DNA from: Bacteroidaceae bacterium
GTDB taxonomy: Bacteria; Bacteroidota; Bacteroidia; Bacteroidales; Bacteroidaceae
Length of the DNA: 5,197 nucleotides
Reading direction: 5' to 3'
Assembly: GCA_017551845.1 (NCBI GenBank)
Contig: JAFZKR010000011.1
Span: forward strand, 1-5,197
Shown here: one piece after another, positions 1 to 4,173 of the stretch
Layout: each line of letters opens with the position of its first letter
Numbering within the stretch: the stretch's first letter is position 1
Position numbers and translations under genes: made by a program
Notes under the pieces: generated by a model
Seen by the model: only the letters and a program-made list of their open reading frames with translations
What the model was told of the DNA's origin: nothing
Database searches by the model: none

Positions 1-17
1 AAAAAAGTGTTAGAACG

Positions 18-48
18 CTTGTAGGTACGAAAAATGTGAGTACCTTTG
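18..48 (+). promoter_or_regulatory. Bacteroidales-type promoter of tRNA-Asp
   Basis: A perfect -7 element TACCTTTG (41-48) matches the Bacteroidales consensus TAnnTTTG. A -33-like CTTG (18-21, one mismatch to TTTG) lies 19 nt upstream, inside the usual 19-21 nt spacing. Transcription would start near 55, about ten bases before the mature tRNA 5' end at 66. Confidence 0.75.
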
Positions 49-65
49 TCACCGCAAAACAGCGA

Positions 66-142
66 GGTGCGTTAGTTCAGCTGGTTAGAATGCCGCCCTG
101 TCACGGCGGAGGTCATGGGTTCGAGTCCCATACGCACCGCCA
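66..142 (+). tRNA. tRNA-Asp (anticodon GUC)
   Basis: A full cloverleaf can be drawn. The acceptor stem is GGTGCGT (66-72) with ACGCACC (132-138), 7 of 7 paired. The D stem is GTTC (75-78) with GAAT (88-91). The anticodon stem is CCGCC (93-97) with GGCGG (105-109), around loop CTGTCAC with anticodon GTC at 100-102. The T stem is ATGGG (115-119) with CCCAT (127-131), around the canonical TTCGAGT loop. The discriminator base is G139 and CCA is encoded at 140-142. GUC reads Asp codons. Its own promoter and terminator make it a single-gene unit. tRNA 3' ends are common phage attachment sites, but no second copy of this 3' end occurs in the window, so its use as att here is not shown. Confidence 0.97.
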
Positions 143-179
143 AAAACTGCCCTACGAGCCTTGTAGGGCGTTTTTGTTT
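142..179 (+). terminator. Intrinsic terminator after tRNA-Asp
   Basis: The stem GCCCTAC (149-155) pairs perfectly with GTAGGGC (163-169) around a 7-nt loop and is followed by GTTTTTG. The A run at 142-146 can extend the stem with the T run, giving a strong and possibly bidirectional terminator directly after the encoded CCA. Confidence 0.92.
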
Positions 180-186
180 CAAAAAG

Positions 187-205
187 TTGCCCACTTCTTG
201 CCCAC
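187..205 (+). repeat. Paired TTGCCCAC direct repeats beside the tRNA
   Basis: TTGCCCAC occurs at 187-194 and 198-205 (11-bp period). The same octamer recurs as a second pair at 414-421 and 427-434. Short paired direct repeats just inside a tRNA-borne attachment site are the usual form of tyrosine-recombinase arm sites. That role is an inference, since no integrase gene is in the window. Confidence 0.6.
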
Positions 206-211
206 CTTTAT

Positions 212-263
212 GTTAAAAAATAAATGAAGGCCTCAGAATCCCTTTCAGGAGCTGAGGCCTTCA
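212..263 (-). terminator. Minus-strand intrinsic terminator (12-bp stem)
   Basis: TGAAGGCCTCAG (225-236) and CTGAGGCCTTCA (252-263) form a perfect 12-bp stem with a 15-nt loop. Read on the minus strand the stem is followed by TTTATTTTTTAAC. On the plus strand no T run follows. It therefore works best for leftward transcription, although no leftward protein gene lies immediately to the right. Confidence 0.7.
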
Positions 264-303
264 GACAATCTTAATACAGCCTTATTACGGCTAATATTAC
301 TGA

Positions 304-311
304 CAAAGGTA
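304..311 (-). promoter_or_regulatory. Minus-strand -7 element TACCTTTG
   Basis: CAAAGGTA on the plus strand reads TACCTTTG on the minus strand, a perfect TAnnTTTG match. There is no TTTG-like -33 box at the expected spacing (331-336 reads GGCTGT), so activity is uncertain. A transcript from here would start near 297 and meet the terminator at 263-212 after about 85 nt. Confidence 0.35.
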
Positions 312-352
312 GCAAAATAATCGGTACAGGGGCTGTGCTGGATTATATTTCG

Positions 353-360
353 TATCTTTG
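353..360 (+). promoter_or_regulatory. -7 element of the amidase-like gene
   Basis: TATCTTTG matches TAnnTTTG and ends 26 bases before the ATG at 387, leaving a short A-rich leader with no Shine-Dalgarno sequence. No good -33 box is seen at the usual spacing, so the promoter may be weak or activator-dependent. Confidence 0.55.
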
Positions 361-386
361 TATAAACCATTAATACCAAAAACACC

Positions 387-983
387 ATGAACATTAACCT
401 CATCTATCCCGAGTTGCCCACCCCTGTTGCCCACCTCTTTCCGGACAGCCAGGTCACCGAGCAGAAAGTACTCCGAATCCTGTCATCACAGATAGAGTTC
501 CAGTTTCGCCAATCCGCTAAAGACATACCGTCCGCAACCATCAGAACAATCACGGCATCTATAGAAACCCTGCTCAAGAAACTGCCGACCTTGGAAAGGA
601 AACTGCCCGCATCCTCCAACTTGAACGTCATCCTTACGCTCGGTGCCTCCGTTCAGGATGGCCAGTGGCATTCTGCCTCCGGCTGGGAAGTAAGGTATCA
701 GTCCACCAGTCCGGAATCAGAACGTCTTGCCGACCTCTACATCCGTCAGGCCTTAAGGATCCTCGGCCGCAGCGCAATCTCCAACCATACAGCCGTCATC
801 AGCCAAAGAAGCGTATCAACAGCCCGGCTGCTTGATGTCACCGCCAGTCCTACAATCCTTACCACCAACCTCTACATAGACAACAAGGCGAACGCAAGCC
901 TCCTCCGTTCAGTCAGTGGAATCCGTAGTTTGGCCCGCATACACGCAGAGGCCTTAAAGCAATACTTAGAGCTTAGTCAATAA
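387..983 (+). CDS. Amidase_3-fold protein, predicted catalytically inactive
   Basis: A 198-aa soluble protein with no signal peptide. The layout follows the N-acetylmuramoyl-L-alanine amidase type 3 family (zinc enzymes cutting the MurNAc-L-Ala bond). It has a short N-terminal strand and helix (1-40), a strand leading to GQWHSASGWEVRY (92-104), which resembles the family's 'A.GW.v' stretch after the SIHxN motif, and a C-terminal block with SPTILTTNLYIDNK (154-167) and a closing helix to residue 194, like the family's 'PAVLvEngF.DN..d..fL' ending. In my by-eye alignment the zinc His of SIHxN is Leu85, the catalytic Glu of 'vLvEN' is Thr160, and no N-terminal 'GH' motif is present; only Glu25 may survive. 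The product may bind peptidoglycan or be structural rather than lytic. The start is the first ATG after the -7 box at 353-360. The 3' end overlaps the convergent gene by 11 bp. Confidence 0.75.
   Translation: MNINLIYPELPTPVAHLFPDSQVTEQKVLRILSSQIEFQFRQSAKDIPSATIRTITASIETLLKKLPTLERKLPASSNLNVILTLGASVQDGQWHSASGWEVRYQSTSPESERLADLYIRQALRILGRSAISNHTAVISQRSVSTARLLDVTASPTILTTNLYIDNKANASLLRSVSGIRSLARIHAEALKQYLELSQ
414..434 (+). repeat. Second TTGCCCAC pair, inside the amidase-like gene
   Basis: TTGCCCAC at 414-421 and 427-434 (13-bp period) lies in codons 10-16 and copies the pair at 187-205. The context is also shared: AGTTGCCCAC precedes and TTGCCCACCT follows in both places. It may be a protein-binding site embedded in coding sequence, or chance. 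Confidence 0.45.
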
Positions 984-1392
984 AGAGACACCCTTCAAAC
1001 CCCTTCTTCCAGTTCTCCTGGTCAAGAGCGAAATCCTCCATCATGCCCTTCACATTGTCAAAGTAATATTTGAAGGACTCTTGGTAGAGGGTATAATAGT
1101 CGTTCTCTGTAAAGTTGGGATTGATCCAGGCAGTAAATGAAGCATAGTACTTCAAATGCTCACACGTGTTCTCAAGCATCGTGGCCATGGCCACCTGCAT
1201 CACATCTTCCGGAACAATCTTTGGAACATCCTGCATTATGCAAACAAAAGCGAGTTTTGCAATGGTTTCCTGCAGTTCGTTCATGTTATCAGAAAAATAC
1301 AGATACTTCATCGGAGCTTTGTCTTGTCCTTTATAAGTATCTGCGAAAATCTCCATCTCTGGGAGAATCTGGTACGAACTTTGGTTCTTCAT
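973..1392 (-). CDS. Unrecognised acidic 139-aa protein
   Basis: Clear codon structure on the minus strand from ATG 1392 to TAA 973. The protein is soluble, acidic and probably mostly helical, with many Met, Tyr and Phe residues (for example NDYYTLYQESFKYYFDN near 95-111) and no membrane segment, signal peptide or recognised motif. Three Cys residues are scattered and do not form a zinc motif. It is convergent with the amidase-like gene (11-bp overlap) and divergent from the spanin operon, so it interrupts the lysis region as a separately transcribed unit. This is the arrangement of phage 'moron' cargo genes. Its own promoter (1620-1649) lies about 220 nt upstream of the ATG, and the leader is highly structured, pointing to post-transcriptional or attenuation control. 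The T/A-rich stretch just before the ATG is typical of Bacteroidales initiation. I do not recognise the family and assign no function. Confidence 0.85.
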   Translation of the reverse strand: MKNQSSYQILPEMEIFADTYKGQDKAPMKYLYFSDNMNELQETIAKLAFVCIMQDVPKIVPEDVMQVAMATMLENTCEHLKYYASFTAWINPNFTENDYYTLYQESFKYYFDNVKGMMEDFALDQENWKKGFEGCLFID

Positions 1393-1613
1393 TCAATTAA
1401 AATAAATAATGTGGACGCCTCCAGCGTAAAACTCAGGTATCGGCTAAGACCCTTACGAACACGACTGGGAAAGACGCCCACATTAAAGTGGTGACCTTTC
1501 CCTAAACGCATCGTGTTCAAGTCTCTTGATTAGCCGATTTTGAGTCTTACACGCGTAAAGCGAAAATCACAATATGTCCAATATGTCATAATCACCAAAC
1601 AAAGCCAGTGATT
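1393..1613 (-). promoter_or_regulatory. Long structured 5' leader (candidate cis-regulatory RNA)
   Basis: The minus transcript from about 1613 carries a nested inverted repeat: 1541-1550 with 1426-1435 (10 bp), 1530-1538 with 1439-1447 (ATCGGCTAA/TTAGCCGAT, 9 bp perfect), 1511-1518 with 1457-1464 (GAACACGA/TCGTGTTC, 8 bp perfect) and 1496-1502 with 1467-1473 (GGGAAAG/CTTTCCC, 7 bp perfect), closing a 22-nt loop. The loop segment 1474-1483 can instead pair with 1409-1418 just before the ATG (11 bp when 1473/1419 is included). All three imperfect positions (1430/1546, 1415/1477, 1418/1474) are A-C mismatches on plus-strand RNA but G-U pairs on minus-strand RNA, so the minus RNA is the folded one. 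An extra hairpin 1608-1613/1590-1595 lies at the 5' end. I match it to no known riboswitch class. Confidence 0.6.
1570..1587. repeat. Perfect 9-bp tandem duplication
   Basis: CAATATGTC is present twice in direct tandem (1570-1578, 1579-1587), within the 5' part of the leader of the 139-aa gene. It could be a replication slip or a direct-repeat protein site. Confidence 0.6.
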
Positions 1614-1619
1614 ACGGAG

Positions 1620-1649
1620 CAAATATAGGTAAATCTTGGTTATTCCAAC
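1620..1649 (-). promoter_or_regulatory. Promoter of the 139-aa gene
   Basis: On the minus strand TATATTTG (1627-1620) fits TAnnTTTG exactly. A -33-like GTTG (1649-1646, one mismatch) is 18 nt upstream, one short of the usual range. The predicted start near 1613 yields a leader of about 220 nt. It is divergent from the spanin-operon promoter, with about 40 bp between the -33 elements. Confidence 0.6.
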
Positions 1650-1688
1650 ACTTGGAGCCAAAAACTATTTGTAAACCGAAAGATTTGT

Positions 1689-1720
1689 ATTGCACACTTT
1701 TGTTAAAAGTGTTACATTTG
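1689..1720 (+). promoter_or_regulatory. Lysis-operon promoter with operator-like palindrome
   Basis: ATTG (1689-1692, one mismatch to TTTG), a 20-nt spacer and TACATTTG (1713-1720, perfect -7) form a good Bacteroidales promoter. The spacer is almost filled by a perfect palindrome, ACACTTTT (1694-1701), GTT, AAAAGTGT (1705-1712), which abuts the -7 box. A dimeric repressor bound there would block both promoter elements. Transcription would start near 1727, leaving about 12 nt of leader before ATG 1739. Confidence 0.7.
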
Positions 1721-1738
1721 CAATAAATGATAAGCACC

Positions 1739-2272
1739 ATGAAGAACACGAACATCCCCCACATCGTAGCCATCACCATAATACTTCTGATGACCATCAG
1801 CTGCCGCAGCACAAAGCAGATGAGCAGCGCCCAGTCCACAACCACCAGTATCACCACTCAGTCGATAGACAGCCTGGCAAAAAGCATCCTGAACACCCGT
1901 AGGACCACAACCACCATAACCTTTCTTCCGATGCAAACACCCGGGTTCAAGAAACCCGCCACGCCCGATGTCACCCCAAGTCCGATGCCCGCACCCTCCG
2001 GAACTCCTGCAGCACCTGCAGAACTCCTGGATCTGCTAATCGCCCAAGGAGGCGGTACCATCATCATAACGCAGGAAGAATGTACCCAGAACGATACCAC
2101 AACCACCAAACACCACATAGACGATGAACAAACCCAAAACAAATCAGAGAACCATGAAACCCAGTCGCAATCCAATCCCCCAAGAGCATCACCCATAATA
2201 GACAAGATCTTCTACATCTTCCTGCTCCTGGCATTCATCATAGTGTTGCTCCAGGGCCGCAGGAACCAATGA
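1739..2272 (+). CDS. Lipoprotein with C-terminal TM: probable unimolecular spanin
   Basis: A 177-aa protein. The N-terminus (1-22) is a lipoprotein signal: Lys2, a hydrophobic core of Ile/Val/Leu and Cys22 in TISC. Residues 23-150 form a Thr/Pro/Gln-rich low-complexity spacer, with a Pro-rich stretch around 70-95 and a Thr/His/Asp/Gln-rich hydrophilic stretch after it. Residues 157-171 are a strongly hydrophobic helix followed by GRRNQ, so positive charges sit on the cytoplasmic side. One chain would thus be anchored in the outer membrane by lipid and in the inner membrane by its C-terminus, the defining layout of u-spanins such as phage T1 gp11, which fuse the two membranes in the last lysis step. 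The neighbouring lysozyme supports this. I chose ATG 1739 over in-frame ATG 1727 because 1727 would coincide with the predicted transcript start and 1739 follows the GCACC context seen before other starts here. The lipobox is imperfect (Thr at -3). Confidence 0.75.
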   Translation: MKNTNIPHIVAITIILLMTISCRSTKQMSSAQSTTTSITTQSIDSLAKSILNTRRTTTTITFLPMQTPGFKKPATPDVTPSPMPAPSGTPAAPAELLDLLIAQGGGTIIITQEECTQNDTTTTKHHIDDEQTQNKSENHETQSQSNPPRASPIIDKIFYIFLLLAFIIVLLQGRRNQ

Positions 2273-2309
2273 CACACCGTTCAAACAACCATACAAAAAC
2301 ACAGATACT

Positions 2310-2735
2310 ATGAAATCAACAAACTACGCAATCCTATTGATCAAGAGTTTTGAGCAGCTACGCCTCAACTCATACCTTTGCCCTGCAGGAAAATGGACAA
2401 TAGGCTATGGCCACACCGATGGCGTCAACCGCGGAATGCTCATCACCGAGAAAACGGCTGATGCTTTCCTAAAACAGGATATCAAGCACGCTGAAGATGA
2501 AGTCAACCGCATCGATGCAGACCTAACCCAAGAGCAGTTTGATGCTCTCGTAAGTTTCGTCTTCAACATAGGCGCCCAAGCATTCCGGGTAAGCACTCTG
2601 AGAAAGTTAGTCGAACGCAATCCCAATGATCCAAAGATTGCAGACGAGTTTAGAAGATGGGTCTATGCCGGTGATAAGAAACTCCCCGGATTGATCAAAC
2701 GGAGAGAGCAAGAAATCAAATTGTATTACTCATAA
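2310..2735 (+). CDS. T4-type lysozyme (GH24 endolysin)
   Basis: A 141-aa muramidase that cuts the MurNAc-GlcNAc beta-1,4 bond. The GH24 signature is complete: Glu15, eight residues, Cys24, five residues, Thr30 (the E-8-(D/C)-5-T triad, here the Cys variant), followed by IGYGHTDG (31-38). The middle holds the conserved EQFDALVSFVFNIG (about 72-85), then STLRKL, and the C-terminus has the PGLIKRREQE block typical of the family's final helix. Its length matches small phage endolysins, with no added cell-wall-binding domain. There is no signal peptide or N-terminal anchor-release helix, so it should depend on a holin for export. It follows the spanin gene by 37 bp and is followed by the next gene after 13 bp, so the three genes are probably one operon. 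Confidence 0.95.
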   Translation: MKSTNYAILLIKSFEQLRLNSYLCPAGKWTIGYGHTDGVNRGMLITEKTADAFLKQDIKHAEDEVNRIDADLTQEQFDALVSFVFNIGAQAFRVSTLRKLVERNPNDPKIADEFRRWVYAGDKKLPGLIKRREQEIKLYYS

Positions 2736-2748
2736 TCAAACAAGCACC

Positions 2749-3054
2749 ATGGAAACTCAAACCATCTCAATAATCACAGACTGCCTGGTACCAATAGTAA
2801 CAGCAGCTGCAGGCTGGCTTGCCGGCAAGAGGAAAAGACGCAATGACTTCCTCAAGAACATGCAGGACTCAATAGACATCCTAAGCATGGAGAACAAACG
2901 CCTGATAGAAGACCTCACCAACGTCAATCGTGAAGTAGTGGCCTTAAGGAAGGAAAACGGAGAGTTGAAGTACTCAGTAGATCAACTCTGCAAAGAGAAC
3001 GTCCAACTGAAGGATGAAGTAAGGAACTTGAAGAATCGCATCACCAACGCCTAA
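2749..3054 (+). CDS. One-TM coiled-coil protein, holin/lysis accessory candidate
   Basis: A 101-aa protein. Residues 5-25 are a short hydrophobic segment (ISIITDCLVPIVTAAAGWLAG, allowing for Asp11), followed directly by the basic patch GKRKRR (26-31). Residues 38-99 form a long coiled coil rich in Leu, Ile, Val, Glu and Lys with a heptad pattern. It starts 13 bp after the lysozyme stop and closes the operon. The position suggests a lysis role: a single-TM holin, or an Rz-like partner. By the positive-inside rule the basic patch puts the coiled coil in the cytoplasm (N-out, C-in), which argues against a classical inner-membrane spanin, whose coiled coil is periplasmic. I know of no motif that settles this. 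It is the only holin candidate in the window. Confidence 0.8.
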   Translation: METQTISIITDCLVPIVTAAAGWLAGKRKRRNDFLKNMQDSIDILSMENKRLIEDLTNVNREVVALRKENGELKYSVDQLCKENVQLKDEVRNLKNRITNA

Positions 3055-3059
3055 CCCAA

Positions 3060-3178
3060 GCACCTGCGTGTCTTCCGATGCACAGCATCGGTTCCGTCCC
3101 GTAACTATCGCCTTTCCCGAAAGCCGATAATTACGGGGCGGCTGATAAATGGCCGGTAAGCATTCAGGAACCAGGTGC
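3060..3178 (+). other. Multibranched RNA-like fold after the lysis operon
   Basis: Five bases after the stop codon starts a 119-nt segment closed by GCACCTG (3060-3066) with CAGGTGC (3172-3178). It contains three hairpins: CCGATG/CATCGG (3075-3080, 3086-3091; 5-nt loop), a long stem CCGTCCCGTAACTATCG (3094-3110) with 3125-3141 (15 Watson-Crick pairs, one G-U and one C-A on plus RNA) continued by CTTT/AAAG with loop CCCG, and CTG/CAG plus AATG/CATT (3142-3167, ATA bulge). Together they make a four-way junction. The strand is not decided: the two imperfect pairs give one wobble and one mismatch on either strand. Position favours the plus strand, as the 3' UTR of the lysis mRNA. It could instead be a protein-binding DNA site. 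Confidence 0.5.
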
Positions 3179-3182
3179 ACAT

Positions 3183-3214
3183 AAAAAAAGAATGAGCAGC
3201 TGTCGCAGCTACTC
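3183..3214 (-). terminator. Minus-strand intrinsic terminator with T7 tract
   Basis: On the minus strand GAGTAGCTG (3214-3206), loop CGA and CAGCTGCTC (3202-3194) form nine pairs including one U-G, followed by ATTC and seven T residues (3189-3183). On the plus strand the same position is a C-A mismatch and no T run follows, so the terminator acts leftward. Confidence 0.85.
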
Positions 3215-3275
3215 ACGCCCCCGAAAATTGATGAACCGATTAACCGATAACAACCAATCTTCTCTCCTTGTTTGC
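3183..3275 (-). ncRNA. Candidate ~90-nt small RNA
   Basis: A promoter-like pair on the minus strand, CTTG (3313-3310) and TAATTTTG (3289-3282) with 20-nt spacing, would start a transcript near 3275 that ends at the terminator 3214-3183. No convincing protein frame exists between. The -33 box overlaps the terminator hairpin of the upstream nuclease gene. AT-rich DNA gives such matches by chance, so this is a weak call; the second terminator may simply back up the first. Confidence 0.25.
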
Positions 3276-3290
3276 AAGGGCCAAAATTAT

Positions 3291-3327
3291 ATAAAACAAA
3301 TGGAATCAGCAAGAAAACTGACTCCAT
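3291..3327 (-). terminator. Terminator of the nuclease-like gene
   Basis: Eleven bases past the minus-strand stop codon, ATGGAGTCAG (3327-3318) pairs with CTGATTCCAT (3309-3300) around an 8-nt loop. All ten positions pair on minus RNA, including one G-U that is a mismatch on plus RNA. TTGTTTTATAT follows. Confidence 0.8.
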
Positions 3328-3337
3328 CGTATATCAA

Positions 3338-4111
3338 TCATTCGTCCGGATTGCCATATCGTTTTGCTCCCTTGTGCTTGATTGGTTCAAACCACTTTGC
3401 AAACATCCAGAGACCAGGTATGGTGCCATCATCATTCTCTATCATTCTCTTTGGCACAAGCCAGCAGATGGCCATATCGGGGCTTGTAGTTGGTTTCTTC
3501 GCAGCCATATCCTTTACCAACCTGTACTGTATCGCTTTGACTTTATCCTTATACTGTTGTATTGTCTGGTCATTGCCGCACTTCGCGGTTATGGATGTAA
3601 TCACGTGCAGGCCAAGTCTGATAACGCCTTTAGTCTTTTCCTCAAACCCTCTGAAGTCAGATGCCGCATTCTTCAGCTGCTCAATCATCTCCTGCCATCT
3701 TTCAACAACGGTGTCCTGACGTGTCTTATGCGAGCCATATCGGTCATAACTGTGCTTCAACTCTATCACAAAACTATAGTCCCGATAGATGCACCAATAA
3801 TCAGTACGCCCCATTGATTCCATATCACGTGACTCTTCATCCTTGATCTTACGGACCACCGGTAGTTCAGTCATGACAAGGCCTTTGCAGATTTTTGATA
3901 ATGCCGGCAGAAGAATGGCATCCAGCTGCCGTTCCCTGTAAGTATATGGCAGGTCATGAAATCCATACTTCTTGTTGTCGAATATCATGCTGGCTTTAGC
4001 CATCTCAAGCATCAGATTTGCGACAAGGCTTTTCGTCACCTTATCAGCTTCGGTTTCCTGCTTATAGGGGGTAACCCGAAACTCAAGACCGTCCTTTTCC
4101 CATTTTCTCAT
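3338..4111 (-). CDS. Lone PD-(D/E)XK nuclease-like protein
   Basis: A 257-aa soluble protein. The core GRTDYW...FVIELKH (101-120) places Asp104 and the pair Glu117-x-Lys119 twelve residues apart on two adjacent strands, as in PD-(D/E)XK nucleases, where these residues bind the metal ion and activate water. Glu60 in the preceding helix (YRERQLDAILLPAL) could be the helix-1 acidic residue. The C-terminal half (about 120-257) is unrecognised, with WQEMIEQLKNAASDF (about 137-151) as a helix and a Trp-rich end. No methyltransferase or other partner lies in the window, so it is not an evident restriction system. It could be a stand-alone defence, superinfection-exclusion or DNA-processing enzyme carried as cargo. 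I prefer ATG 4111 to the TTG six bases upstream, since ATG is the standard start and the leader from the promoter at 4146-4153 then is about 28 nt. It has its own promoter and two downstream terminators. Confidence 0.75.
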   Translation of the reverse strand: MRKWEKDGLEFRVTPYKQETEADKVTKSLVANLMLEMAKASMIFDNKKYGFHDLPYTYRERQLDAILLPALSKICKGLVMTELPVVRKIKDEESRDMESMGRTDYWCIYRDYSFVIELKHSYDRYGSHKTRQDTVVERWQEMIEQLKNAASDFRGFEEKTKGVIRLGLHVITSITAKCGNDQTIQQYKDKVKAIQYRLVKDMAAKKPTTSPDMAICWLVPKRMIENDDGTIPGLWMFAKWFEPIKHKGAKRYGNPDE

Positions 4112-4145
4112 AAGCAAATTGCTGTAGTATTGTCCGATGTATTTG

Positions 4146-4153
4146 CAAAGATA
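4146..4153 (-). promoter_or_regulatory. -7 element of the nuclease-like gene
   Basis: CAAAGATA on the plus strand reads TATCTTTG on the minus strand, a perfect TAnnTTTG. No TTTG is found at -33; that position (about 4174-4177) is instead the first of the CCGAT repeats, so the promoter may need an activator or be governed by a repressor bound there. Confidence 0.65.
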
Positions 4154-4173
4154 GTAAAAGACATTTCAATTGA

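Noticed and set aside
36..227. 63-aa plus-strand ORF
   Set aside because: It runs through the tRNA-Asp and its terminator; the structured RNA explains the sequence.
1426..1475. TPP riboswitch
   Set aside because: Fragments on the plus strand (CTAAGACCCTTACGAAC, GGGAAAG) recall the THI box, but the order and conserved bases do not fit, and the G-U evidence favours the minus strand.
1409..1483. tRNA-like fold in the leader (7-nt loop CCGATAC on a 5-bp stem)
   Set aside because: The outer stem is 11 bp, there is no T arm and the base before the would-be anticodon is not U.
1137..1494. Plus-strand ORFs of 87 and 112 aa opposite the 139-aa gene
   Set aside because: They are antisense shadows of a minus-strand gene with clear codon structure and run into the structured leader.
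1426..1550. Retron msr-msd or integron attC site
   Set aside because: The long imperfect hairpin resembles both in outline, but there is no reverse transcriptase or integrase nearby and no attC core-box pattern.
3235..3248. Two ACCGAT copies as part of the CCGAT array
   Set aside because: They are spaced 8 bp apart and lie far from the 15-bp-phased array; probably chance.
2974..3327. 117-aa minus-strand ORF
   Set aside because: It crosses two terminators, the branched fold and the antisense of the coiled-coil gene; its composition is not protein-like.
3192..3846. Plus-strand ORFs of 175, 181 and 61 aa
   Set aside because: They are shadows of the nuclease-like gene on the minus strand, rich in Ser, Cys and His as antisense frames often are.
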